Assembly (NCBI GenBank): GCA_036245525.1
Contig: BTPG01000005.1
Span: 124,005,558-124,069,557 of the forward strand
Direction of reading: 5' to 3'
Source: Semisulcospira habei
Taxonomy: Eukaryota; Mollusca; Gastropoda; Semisulcospiridae
Length of the DNA stretch: 64,000 nt
Shown piece after piece: positions 1 to 11,105 of this stretch; the first letter of the stretch is position 1, and every line of letters starts with the position of its first letter. The notes beneath the pieces were generated by a model. The model saw only the letters and a program-made list of their open reading frames with translations. It was not told the origin of the DNA and did not search any database. A program made the position numbers and the translations under genes.

Positions 1-172
1 TATGAATTTTTACAGCTAAAGTTTTTGTAATTTGTTCAGGCTTTGAAGTGTGGTGGAAATTCACCAGTCAGTTTATGCTAAGAGTGTGAATACTACGTCT
101 ATGCTGGGAATAAATTTAAAAAATGGAGGCAGGTGGGTGAGAATGTGTGTGTGTGGGAGGGGGGGGGGCAAT

Positions 173-177
<5 letters not shown>

Positions 178-257
<80 letters not shown>
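178..257. repeat. (CA)n microsatellite
   Basis: About 40 perfect CA units; open frames across it are artefacts. Confidence 0.97.
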
Positions 258-260
<3 letters not shown>

Positions 261-457
261 CTTACGGTATGTTTGTACTTAGCGTAAGACTGAGACTACA
301 GTTGTGTTTGCCTACAGTTGTGCTGCCCCAATCGGATTAGAATGAAAGAATACGCGAATAGGCTATTAGGGCGCCTGTATTACGAGCTGCACAACACATT
401 TATTTACCTTCAGTGACAAACCGGCGTATGAATGAGGGGATTCTAATAAATAGCAGT

Positions 458-741
458 TCTAATAATAATAATAATAATAATTACGGTATTTATAATGCGC
501 TTATCTTATAATAATTATAACTCTAAGCGCGCACTCACAAGTACTCGCACACGCATGCGCACGCTTTAGACAATGACTCACGTACCACAAATAGTGAAAA
601 TACATTACGACGGTCAGCTTGGGGTGGGGAGTGTGGTGATATAGTGCTAGAACTGTTGAAAGAGGTGAGTCACACTTTTGAGGGCGGACTGGAAGGAGAA
701 GAGAGAGTGTTTCTGACGGAGAGAGAGTGGGAGAGTGTCGG
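458..741 (-). mobile_element. L2/CR1-like LINE 3' end with (TAA)n tail
   Basis: Minus-strand match to 26210-26480 including CTCTTTCAACAGTTCTAGCA, CCCCAAGCTGACCGTCGTAATG, the GCGCATGCGTGTGCGAG segment and the ACGGTATTATTATTATT tail. Confidence 0.88.
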
Positions 742-757
742 GATCATTTGTTGATCA

Positions 758-889
<132 letters not shown>

Positions 890-941
890 CACGGTGCGTG
901 CGTACTCGTGTGTATGTCGTTGTGTCGTGCTTTTAAAGAAT

Positions 942-1997
942 GGCTGGTCGAGGTAAGGGTTTGCTATTAAAATGTCGGCACGTGGAATCGAAATAGCAGT
1001 TCAGGGATGCGTCTTTTCTGTTACGATCATGAGGGGCAACACATAAAATGCCCACCTTGCCTAGATGTATTCCGAAGTTTACTTCTAGACAATGTCAGTA
1101 GTGAACTGAGCTATCTATGATCCTAATAAAAAAAAAAATATACTACTATGGCAGATCATAGCAGCGTATAACATCCTGATAGACGGCACAATCCAAGAGT
1201 CAGACACAAAAAGAACTAACCACACAGACGTTGTCGGTAAAAACAGTACTATTACTGTGCTATAATACTATTACCGACGCTACACCTTGCTTCCAATGGC
1301 CGAAAACCAGTCGCCAAAATATCAAACAACAAAGGGAGGGGGGAGGGAGGGACTTGTGTCGGGACTCTCACTGCTCGTCAAAATATACACGGTGCGGTTG
1401 GGGGGAGGGGGAGGGGGGGAAGGGAGGGGGGTTCAAAACTCCCTATAAAGAGACTTTGTTATAGCGTTTTAAAGAATATTCAACAACAACAGCAGTAAAT
1501 TAACTTTGGATTGCTTTTCTGTGGCCGGTCTGAGAACTTTTCTCTCAGTGTTACTACTCACATGACCAGTAACCTCAATCCGCTAGCAGGCGCCATGTTT
1601 GAAACTAACACGTACATTCCTTACGAACACTCATAACATGCTTGAACATTGTTTTGTGTCATCAGCCCATGCACTGACTTGATGGTAGTGCGAACAATCC
1701 AGATAGCTTAATGTTTCAATATCATTTCCAGTTCAAGTGTTTCTTGCGAAGGGGTCGGTGTCAGTGGCGTGAGGGGGTGTGAGGAGGGGCGGGTAGGGGG
1801 AGGGGCCGGGGAGGGGGAGGAGAAACTACATGACTACCGTCTTATAGCTGGTTTAAGCAACTGATCTGTTGACTTGCATATTACTTGCCAGGGCTACAGG
1901 CTCTGCATTAGTTCCATACTTATCCGAATGGACCATACATAAACAATAAATGAGATCCTTTTCTTTTTCTACTACCTATATTAGATTCTTTATCTTT
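942..1997. other. Unannotated DNA with G-rich blocks
   Basis: No gene seen. G-rich segments at 1333-1352, 1396-1432 and 1764-1822 have several G3+ runs and could form quadruplexes. Confidence 0.5.
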
Positions 1998-2024
1998 GTG
2001 TGTGTGTGTGTGGGGGGGGGGGGG

Positions 2025-2096
<72 letters not shown>

Positions 2097-2121
2097 GTGT
2101 GTGTGAGAGAGAGAGAGAGAC

Positions 2122-2167
<46 letters not shown>
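1998..2167. repeat. Compound (GT)n-(GA)n microsatellite
   Basis: GT runs broken by a G tract (2011-2024), turning into GA at about 2105, then GAAAT repeats. Confidence 0.97.
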
Positions 2168-2169
<2 letters not shown>

Positions 2170-2261
2170 GAAATGAAATGAAATGAAACTTTATTGAAAT
2201 GAAACTTTATTTCTCAAGGATAAATGATTAGGTATATAGACCTGTTTTCACTCATGTCCTT

Positions 2262-2352
2262 GCACACACACAGACACACGCACGCACACACACACATACA
2301 CACGCTCGCACGCACGCAAGCACTCACACAGACACACGCACGCACACACACG

Positions 2353-2390
<38 letters not shown>

Positions 2391-2420
2391 GTCACACACA
2401 CACACACACACACACACACT
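2262..2420. repeat. Imperfect (CA)n microsatellite
   Basis: CA units with CG, GA and TA interruptions. Confidence 0.95.
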
Positions 2421-2429
2421 GCCTGGAGA

Positions 2430-2480
2430 AAAAAGAAAAAGTAGTTAACCCCATCCAAGTCTCCAAGGCAGACCCGGGTG
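2430..2480 (-). repeat. SINE-2 head fragment
   Basis: AAAGTAGTTAACCCCATCCA, AGTCTCCAAGGCAGACCCGG GTGGGG resembles only the 5' head of SINE-2. Confidence 0.6.
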
Positions 2481-2771
2481 GGGAAAAGTACAAAGTAATA
2501 ATATATTTACAAGAAAAATTGTAAACAGAAATCAGTGTTTGCATGTATACATATATGCATCGGGTATTTACAAGAAATTACATAGTAAAAAATGGTAAAA
2601 GGAGAATAGACTGATATAGCTGTAGGGGGGAAATAGGCACTTACAAGAATAGCTTCAACAAGTCTACGCTGTTTACGTATTGAAGGTTTACTACACCAAC
2701 TTCAGAAACGAAAAGCCATAATCACGTGAGAAACGAAAAGCCATAGTCACGTGGTTTCTCTTTACAGCATT

Positions 2772-2981
2772 TCAAGTATTCCTGAGATACTTCAGCAGCT
2801 GGGTTTTAAATGTTCTAACCAATGGCGCTGATCTAATATCTGCCGGAACAGAATTCCATAATTTGGCCCCAGAATAGGACAAAGATGACTTGTAAATATC
2901 CCAGTGGGGCATTGGTACTAGCATATTGTTTCCTGGTGTTCGGCTGGACTTATGGGCAAAATGGAATAAATTTGTGAGCAT
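2772..2981 (-). pseudogene. LINE ORF2 C-terminus
   Basis: SSLSYSGAKLWNSVPADIRS and VRTFKTQLLKYLRNT fit the SF...G..LWN.LP..I......FK..LK.YL ending of CR1/L2/Jockey LINEs. Confidence 0.82.
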
Positions 2982-2995
2982 AAGTAGGAGATTCT

Positions 2996-3311
2996 AGGAG
3001 TCCGAAATAGCTCAGGCGGTTAAACGTCGGAGCAGGAGAGCGAAGGGAATCGCCGGGTCGTGGGTTCGCATCCCGTCCCGGCCCCGGTAGCTGGACTCAC
3101 AATCCAGTGGGAAAAAACGGATTTGTCCAATAGCATGTCCGTTGAAAGGTCCTGGTAAATCAAAGTGGCACAGTTGGAGTGCGCCTGAGTTGATCAGTGT
3201 TCAGGTCGTACTCCATAGGCAATAGATTTCCCTGTCCCCTATAACCCGCCCGTCAGGGCCGTCCATGATCACCTCGGTGCTGTGGACGTTAAACCCGAAC
3301 TAACCAACCAA
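2996..3311 (+). mobile_element. tRNA-derived SINE (SINE-1), copy 1
   Basis: Pol III box A-like TAGCTCAGGCGG near the start and box B GGTTCGCATCCC (3063-3074). The body is unrelated to tRNA and ends GACGTTAAACCCGAACTAACCAACC. Direct repeats AGGAGATTCT at 2986-2995 and 3312-3321. Inserted in the minus-strand LINE at 2.76-6.3 kb. Confidence 0.92.
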
Positions 3312-3435
3312 AGGAGATTCTGAGAGGGTGATTTTGCGCATGAATACCAGTTTATTATAGATAAAATGTTTGTGAAAAGGTAAGACAGCTAGCAATTTGA
3401 ATTTGTCATCTGTACTAATGCATTCTGTGGATCTG

Positions 3436-5085
3436 TCAACAATTTATGGCCCTTCTGTGGAGCGAGTTGAGTCTTTTAAAGTTAGCATCACTACTCCCGT
3501 CCCAGATAGTAGAGGCATACTCCAAATGTGGCTGAATATGAGCACAATAGTAGAATTTTTCTGGTGGATTCATTAGTAAAAAAAATTTCAGTTTATAAAG
3601 TAGGTATAAATTTTTAGATATTGTTTTACAAACATTTGCAATATGATTCTGCCAGCACAGCTTGTCGTCTATGATGATTCCAAGCACGCGCTGCTCCCGG
3701 ACTTGCTCAACAGACTGGCCATTAAATGCGAGTTCAGCTGGTTTTTGCCTAGTGGTAATCATCATACATTTGGTTTTGGAAGGATTCGGTACCATGGAGT
3801 TATTTTGACACCACTGTGAAACAACATTGAAACTACTCTGAAGAGATCTAGTTATACAATATATATCTGATGATGAAACGTCAAGAGTTCCGTCGTCTGC
3901 AAAGAGACTGCAGGTTACACTGGGGTCAGATATATGTAGTGGAAGATCGTTGATATAGACAGAAAACAATAATGGACCAAGGATAGATCCTTGTGGTACT
4001 AATTGCGCTATCACCCCCTCACGTGAGCTTGTCCCATTCACATGGACATGTTGTGTGCGCCCGTGCAGGTATGACGTAAGGAACGCAAGGGTGCCAGCAC
4101 TTAACTGATAGACAGCAAGCTTCTGAATTAAACTCTCATGATTAACGAGGTCAAAAGCTTTCGAGAGGTCCAAAAAGACAGCCCCCGTCATTTTACCGCT
4201 ATTCATCGCGGTCAGCCATCTATCAACTAATTGTGTTAGTGCTGTGTGACAAGAGTGCTTTAAACGAAAGCCCGATTGCAGTGAATGAATGAATTTGTGT
4301 TTTTCGAGATAATGCTGCAAATGTGTGTGGATGTGCCTTTCAATCGGTTTAGACAAAGTTGATAGCAGGGAAATAGGTCTAAACTTGTTTGGGTCAGCGA
4401 GGTCTTTGTTTTAGGTAATGGTATCACCTTTGCTGTCTTTAAGCTGGAAGGATTGATTGTACATTGCTTAACGTCCCGACAGCAACAAGGCTTTCTCAGG
4501 ACGTGCCTGCACTGCTTGTGGGAAAGAAAAAAAAAAAACTAAACAGAAAATTGAATGTATGTCGCCAGCCGGCCAAATACGTTAAATAAACCTACAACAT
4601 GGGGCCTAAATAAAGCTAAGACCATTTAGCAACACACATCCAATATCAAGAGCTACAGGCAGTGCAGACAGTAGGGAGAGTTTTAAAAAGGCAAATACAG
4701 GTGAATGGACAAAGGGTAGACAGAAACGCATGCCCCAGAATAGAGAGAAAAACCCACCCTGTGGGGCTGACCAGGGTGACCCTGGGAACTAAAAAATACC
4801 TAACTCCACCCAAGTCCCCCAGGGCAGACCCGGGTGGGGGGTTAAGCTGGAAGGAGTGTTACCTTGTTGTATGCAAAGGTTGTAAAGGTACTTTAACGAA
4901 TCTATGATATACGGCAAAGCCAATTTGAGAACAGTGCAGCTAATACCGTCATGGCCAGACGTACGTTTATTTTTCAATGCCGAGATGGATTTCCCCACGT
5001 CATGAACCGTTAATAATGGAATATGAAATGATGTATCGGGAGTCAACTTTTCAGTACAGAACCTTTTCAATTGTTCTGACACCAC
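3436..5085 (-). pseudogene. LINE reverse transcriptase
   Basis: ALKNKRTSGHDGISCTVLKL before the SINE-2 insertion. After it KPIERHIHTHLQHYL, SGFRLKHSCHTALTQLVD, GAVFLDLSKAFDLVNH, LVPQGSILGPLLFSVYINDL, LFADDGTLDVS (FADD), LGIIIDDKLCWQNHI and HLEYASTIWDG. Complete RT palm but interrupted and frameshifted. Confidence 0.88.
4453..4841 (-). mobile_element. SINE-2 with (CAAT)n tail
   Basis: Direct repeats TTAAGCTGGAAGGA at 4439-4452 and 4842-4855. The minus-strand 3' end is CGGGACGTTAAGCAATGTAC, AATC. The 5' end is CCACCCGGGTCTGCCCTGGG. No obvious tRNA boxes. It splits the reverse transcriptase of the LINE. Confidence 0.9.
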
Positions 5086-5150
5086 AGATGGCTGATCGGG
5101 AGATGTGGTCTCAGTGGAGTAGTGTACTGGCGGCAGAAAGAAAATGCTGA

Positions 5151-5471
5151 TTAAATACTGATATTAGCTGGGATGTTTGTACACTGAGCAGTATATTTGG
5201 ACCTCGTGAAAGCGTTCAGCGCACGCCAAACAGATATAATATCCTTTTTGTCATTCATAAGTCGGTGAAAGAGGGACCTCTGAGCCTTTCTCACTAGGGA
5301 CTTTACATAATTTCTTTGTTTTCGAAAGGCTGCAAAATCTTTATTTCTTTTATATTCATCTCTGATCTGCATGGCACCCTTGATTTCGTTATTCAACCAG
5401 ACGGGCAGCTGGGGATTTTTGACACGTTTCTCTCTGAATGGGGCATGTCTGTCAAGAACACCAAGAAACAA
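5151..5471 (-). pseudogene. LINE endonuclease-RT linker
   Basis: HAPFREKRVKNPQLPVWLNN, EIKGAMQIRDEYKRNKDFAA, FRKQRNYVKSLVRKAQRSLF: the typical HAP...PWL..EI...RD...R....W..YR..RN.V..L pattern of Jockey/CR1-group LINEs. Confidence 0.82.
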
Positions 5472-5714
5472 TCTGTACCATTCAGATAAAGCCTCGTTAG
5501 GATCACTATGGTGGTAGACCGTATCGAATGACGTATTACTTAAATCGTAAAAAAAAAAAAAAAATCCCTGCTAAAGTGTTTAAGCGATCTATATCTAATG
5601 GTTGTGTGCTGATGCTTGCGGAAAGAATTATCCGCTTTTAAGGTCCAGCAGCAGCACACCGGGTAATGATCGCTAATCCCTACCTGGGGCACTTCTACTC
5701 CCACCACCCTTGAC

Positions 5715-5985
5715 TTAAGGTATTATATGGTCAATTAGAGTGGAGAAAGTAGGACTAACACGGGTTGCTGTGCTAACCAGTTGTTTTAACCCAAGCATTG
5801 AGATAGTGCACTCCCAAGCAGGATTACTAAGAAACATATCGATATTAAAATCACCCCGAATCATTATCTCAGAGCTTGACTTTCTCACTTTATCCATCAT
5901 AGCGAAAACTCGTCAAACCATTGAAACACTGATGCTGGGTTTCTGTACAGGAATCCGATCAGCACGGGGCTGGATTTGTTTGCCC
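5715..5985 (-). pseudogene. LINE endonuclease C-terminal part
   Basis: IGFLYRNPASVFQWFDEF, then IMIRGDFNIDMFLSNPAW, LDHI(IP): the GDFN and (S/T)LIDHI motifs of AP endonucleases, in different frames. Confidence 0.75.
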
Positions 5986-6287
5986 TCAGCTCAACCCAAA
6001 CACCGTAATGCACTTGATGCCCGCCCGCTTCACTTGCACAAACGTCTTGGCGATGGTGTCAGGGATGCCAGCGGCACGAGTGCGTATGCTAAAGTCTGTT
6101 CGCGTAATTGTTTTACTGTTAATACCCGTGTCCATCCATATTACCTCATATCCACTCTTGGCCGACTGTAATAGATGGACGTACCGGATGGACAGGGCCC
6201 GCCTCCAGCGTCGCAGGACATCGATGCTTGAGTCTGTGAAAACTTTCTGTTTATCGTCAAGCGTGTTTTTCACTACAGGATCACTGG

Positions 6288-6289
<2 letters not shown>

Positions 6290-6376
<87 letters not shown>
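6290..6376. repeat. (GA)n microsatellite
   Basis: Perfect GA run of about 86 bp. Confidence 0.97.
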
Positions 6377-6379
<3 letters not shown>

Positions 6380-7169
6380 TCAGGACCATGCAAAGTTAAC
6401 TTATCAAATTGAGTGCACAGTTGTATATATTGTGACCTTGACCTTAATTATAAAGGGTAATTATATTATAATGTTCCTGAAAATCTCAACAAAATATGAT
6501 TCAGTAGTAAGAGATCCTATAGGTGTTGTGAGCAAATATTCCTAAAATCTGAACAAATGTTTGGCCCTTATTGTAAACTGAAATATTCTTACAAACTCTT
6601 CGAAAACAGCGATCTTGACCTTCGCGTGAAGGTCACGTCCAATCGTTTATCAATTATTCATAGCAAGTCCTTACATGTTATCACTTTTAGTAAGATTTTT
6701 TAAATAACATTTTCAAAAATATGTTGGTTTGTTTCATAAAGTACAACTTTAGGTGACCTTTAAATAAGACCTTTCAAGGTCACCAGTGGAAAAAATTGAA
6801 TCGTTTACGTTTCCAATGATGATATATTATAACAGTTGTATATATGTTTTAATCATAGTATGTCATACAGATTGGACACCTATTCTTCTTGCAAGAAGGC
6901 TGTTTCGCGGATAATGAAAGGAGAAAAAGATGGCGCCGCGATGACGTCACCAGTTTGCTTTTTAGACATTGAATCATTGTAAATGGTAGGTAAATGTATT
7001 CTGTTTCCAAAGATACCAATCATTTAGTTCTGTGTGCTTTTTTACGGTAACTGCATCGTAGACTAATGCAGCTGATGTCGGCAGGGGTCATTTGTTCACT
7101 GGTGAAAGGATCAACAGAGGGTACTGGACCGACTGAATCTGACAGAGAAATATAGCGGTGCAAATTGAT
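6377..7169. other. AT-rich DNA with scattered TGACCTT motifs
   Basis: Phrases such as GTGACCTTGACCTTAATT (6431) and GATCTTGACCTTCGCGTGAA (6611) suggest an old family-D relative. No gene. Confidence 0.5.
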
Positions 7170-7180
7170 ATATATCAGTG

Positions 7181-7487
7181 CTGAGACCGAAATAGCTCAG
7201 GCGGTTAAGCGTCAGAGCAGGAGAGCGAAGGGAATCGCCGGGTCGCGGGTTCGAATCCCCGGTCCGGCCCCGGTAGCTGGACTCGCAATCCAGGGGGAAA
7301 CGACGGGCTTGTTCAATAGCATGTCCGTTGAAAGGTCCTGGTAAATCAAAGTGGCACAGTTGGAGTGCACCTGAGTTGATCAGTGTTCAGGTCGTACTCA
7401 ATAGATTTCCCTGTCCCCCATAGCCCGTCAGGGCCGTCTATTATCACTTCGGTGCCGTGGACGTTAAAACCCCGAACTAACCTAACC
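7181..7487 (+). mobile_element. tRNA-derived SINE (SINE-1), copy 2
   Basis: Same family as copy 1 with a better box B (GGTTCGAATCCC, 7248-7259). Direct repeats ATATATCAGTG at 7170-7180 and 7488-7498. Ends ACGTTAAAACCCCGAACTAACC. Confidence 0.93.
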
Positions 7488-7498
7488 ATATATCAGTG

Positions 7499-8879
7499 TA
7501 TCAGCGAACTGTTACCTTATTAAAAGAAAGCGGTCAAAAGACCTACCCAATGCGCAAAAGGCCATCGGCCGCCACTGATTGGCCGGCCCACGGCGCCAAA
7601 GGCAATTGGGCAGACGCGGTCGGCCCGATGTCCTCAGTTTGGAAATTGGGTACATCTGTAAGAGGCATAGATTATCATCCCCTGTAATGTGCAAGGGTTT
7701 ATGAGAACCACTGAGTCTCTGGTTGCCTCGATTTACCTTTTGGTACTGTCTTTGGTCGAAACCATTGTACACCTGGGTACCGCTTGACTGTTTAAACTCG
7801 TGTTCGGCTGTCGTGGGATGTGTATGTGGCGTACCAAACCTAACGCTTCAAGGGCCACGAAGACCACATCAGTTTCAGAATAACTGTTACGTGGTGGAGT
7901 CGTAGTCGCAGTATGATAAACACACCAGGCGCACGCACGTAAGGTTCTTTTAAATAAACTTCATTCAGCTGCAACCCGTCACACGTGGCTTAAGAATGTA
8001 GGCTACACTGGAGTAACAGTTCCAACAATATTTTAATTCAGCGATGCGATCTCCACACAATGCATTCCCAAATGCACCAACACTGATACAATGTCTCCTC
8101 TGAAAATGTCAACACTGGCGACACAAAGTTTCTCATACAACGTACACCACCGTTACGCTGCGTCTCTCACAATGTACACCCTATAAAATTATGGGCCACG
8201 TACCTACGATAAACTGTGTGTCCCTACAACTGACAATGCCTGACAATGTACACACGTGCTTCCTAGCACCAACTTTTATAGTAAAACGACTTTCCAGAAA
8301 AATCTAATGAATTTACACAACGCAACCAATCAGAACGGAACACGTAACTGAAACTCATAAATGCTAATTAAAAAAATGAACTTTCTAGAACAACTACAAT
8401 AGTCTACAAAAATTTGACTGCGGCATTTCAGCCCCAAATCCTAGTGTGTAATGACGTCACACAAAAGTATGGCACACCGTTCACGACCTTTCATAACACG
8501 CAAAGAACGGCTGCTAAATTCACGCGCACAGAGAACAACTATGGCTAAAAATAGAGCAGCTCTACTACCGCTATCCTCCGTGCGACTTTGCTAGAAGCTT
8601 CCGGACTAAGCTTAGCGTATCATAACAAAACCAATTCCGCTATCTGCGCGAACAATAGAGAATCTCACTGCAAAGGTACGTGATACGTAACCGTGATAGC
8701 TCAAGTAAAAATCGGATCGTTTCCTACGATTAACACATGCGTGCTCTTACAGAACAACACAACCACAATCGTAACAATAACATGAAAAACACATGTTCAC
8801 ATCTCCTTTGTGAAACACTTGTTCATATCTCCGTAGCGAGCAAAAGGCCTTCTGACGCATTTGACCAACTGTGGTCGGC
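7499..8879. other. No recognisable feature
   Basis: Short open frames without motifs; AC-rich non-coding sequence. Confidence 0.4.
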
Positions 8880-9084
8880 ACTGGGTCTGATGACGTTTCT
8901 GTCTACCGTATTGAAAATGGTAGACTTTGAAATGGGGCTGGCCTCAGCTTGTTCAACACTAGTACGCGATAACATAGGCGGGCATGCGTCACACTGAAAA
9001 AGCGTAGTAACTAGAGAAAATTACGTCACGTCTAGCTACGCTAGCATTGCTGTTGAACGCAGATCTAGCGCCAAAGCGCCGTGT

Positions 9085-9088
<4 letters not shown>
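8880..9088. repeat. Repeat A (inverted copy of 27447-27645)
   Basis: GGTAGACTTTGAAATGGGGC ... CGCCAAAGCGCCGTGTAC, running into (GT)n. Another trace of its end is at 39690-39760. Confidence 0.85.

Positions 9089-9180
<92 letters not shown>
9089..9180. repeat. (GT)n microsatellite adjoining repeat A
   Basis: Perfect GT run continuing repeat A, as (CA)n does at 27441-27466 in the inverse copy. Confidence 0.97.
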
Positions 9181-9182
<2 letters not shown>

Positions 9183-10018
9183 ACACCAAATGACTAAAAT
9201 GGGTTACTTTCTTTACCATCCTTATGCAATCTGGGTCTGTGTAAAATTATGGGTGGCCAGATCAGACACCCATTTTTTCTGAGGGTTGTTTCTGTATTAT
9301 CTTTCATTCAAAATTCAGAAAAAAATATCAAAATACGATGTGCCCATTTTAACAGATTTACTTCATCGTTGTGTTTCAGGGATGCCCTGGGCCTGTGTGT
9401 GGACACGGAAGCGGCCGGAGTGTTTTCAGATCAATTTGATTGGTCCAACACCGATGAACGGAGTTGCTTCCCTTGCTTAAACGTCTTTCGTCTCCAACGG
9501 ACGCACCGGTCATTCTCTCGCATTTGCAGAGGTACTTTGTGCAATATTTCTTAGTTAAGAGCACGCCCAAATGTACTTGTTCAGTGCAGTTATTTAACTG
9601 AGAGATGCCTCCAATCCCCGTACCCGTTTGGCCCAGAAAAATAAGGCGTCTGCTTTCAAACGTGTCTTCGGCCTCTCGGCCGCACCGGGCCTGACCGTTG
9701 AGTCTTGTAGTAAATGATAATAGAACCCCACGATTTTAACAAAAGCTTTCTTCTTCAATGAAAGGAATTCGTTCAATAACCCCATTACAAGGTCAATCTG
9801 CCACGCGATTTTGTTTCTTCTTTCTTTTTTTTTCTGACGTGTTAACTTGCCACATGCATGCACAGTATCAGTTGACTTTTTTTTTTTTTTTTAAATGGCG
9901 CCAGATTTCAATCCTCGTTCGCAAAACTGCCTCGCGATTCGAAGAACGAACGTCCACAAACAGGTCTCGTTTAGGAATGTGCAACTGAAGTATCGCTTTT
10001 TACTGTATTGCCAGTTTT
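9181..10018. other. No recognisable gene
   Basis: Contains a T tract (9876-9892). Frames at 9249-9570 show no domain. Confidence 0.4.
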
Positions 10019-10580
10019 TAGATCTCAGGGTCACCCTGGTCAGCCCCACAGGGTGGGTTTTTCTCTCAATTCTGGGGCATGCATGTGTTTCTGTCTACCC
10101 TTTGTCCATTCACCTGTATAAATTTGCCTTTTTAAAACTCTCCCTACTGTCTGCACTGCCTGTAGCTCTTGATATTGGATGTGTGTTGCTAAATGGTCTT
10201 AGCTTTATGTCTTGGCCCCATGTGTTAGGTTTATTTAACTCATTCTACCCCAGACACACCACGGCAGGATAAGGATCCACCATGATAGTTCAAGGGTGAT
10301 GCCAGAATAGCTTGGCGCCTACGGGCGCCAAGCTATTCTGGCATCTCCTTTGAACTATCATGGTCGATCTGTGCCCTGCACTGCAATGCAGTCTTGAGAG
10401 GACAGGGGCAAAATTTAAGGATTTTGGTGTTGGGGTAGAATGAGTTAACGTATTTGACCGGCAGGCGACATACATGGCAATGTTCTGTTTAGGTGGGTTT
10501 TTTTTTCACAAGCAGTGCAGGCACGTCCTGAGAAATCCTAGTGGCTGTCGGGACGTTAAGCAATGTACAATCAATCTGAT
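10019..10580 (+). mobile_element. SINE-2 copy split by a palindromic MITE
   Basis: Plus-strand copy from CAGGGTCACCCTGGTCAGCC to GTTAAGCAATGTACAATCAATC, interrupted at TTAA by the element 10239-10444. Also lacks the CCACCCGGG head. Confidence 0.88.
10239..10444. mobile_element. Palindromic TTAA MITE, family A, inserted in a SINE
   Basis: TTAA (10235-10238, 10445-10448) with ends CTCATTCTACCCCA / TGGGGTAGAATGAG. The interior holds a ~38-bp-per-arm hairpin GATAGTTCAAGGGTGATGCC, AGAATAGCTTGGCGCC, loop TACG, then the complement. The split SINE on either side rejoins exactly at TTTAACGTATTTG, as in the uninterrupted SINE copies. Confidence 0.93.
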
Positions 10581-11105
10581 TCAAAATGTCAGTTGGTTTA
10601 CATGGTTGTATTGGACATGTTCTCAGCAACACCATTTTGGTCACACCGGCTCAGGACTTTCTGGCACACACCCAGCGCCGGATGGCAGCAGGATGTCCAA
10701 AGCCATCGGGATCTATGCTGCAGAATCATGGCACCCCAGCCTCTGCCACAGAGGGTGCGTCTGGTAGGAGGGTGCATGGACGGCAGCGGAATGCTCCCAA
10801 TTACAAACTGGTAAGTAAAGTGATTCTATGATCATCTTCATTTTATTGGCTGGCGTGCGTGCGAAGCAAAAGTGAGTTTATGTTCTGGGCCACTGGTCGT
10901 CCGTCCGTCGTCCATGGTAAACTTTAACTCATTCTACCCCAACACCAAAATCCTTAAATTTTGCCCCTGTCCTCTCAAGACCGCATTGCAGCGCAGGACA
11001 CAGATCGACCATGATAGTTCAAGGGTGATGCCAGAATAGCTTGGCGCCCGTAGGCGCCAAGCTGTTCTGGCATCACCTTTGAACTATCATGGTCGATCCT
11101 TATCC

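Larger units (their letters stand above)
2760..6290 (-). mobile_element. CR1/Rex1-like LINE, fragmented
   Basis: Minus-strand pieces in order: endonuclease end (~6280-5715), linker (5471-5151), RT (5085-4857, 4437-3436) and C-terminus (2981-2772). SINE-1 and SINE-2 copies interrupt it and several frameshifts separate the pieces. A GA microsatellite (6290-6376) bounds it upstream. Confidence 0.85.

Noticed and set aside
2999..3080. Possible tRNA gene (boxes A and B)
   Set aside because: The sequence continues into a SINE body with target duplications and a second copy at 7181. It cannot fold into a full tRNA cloverleaf as a stand-alone gene.
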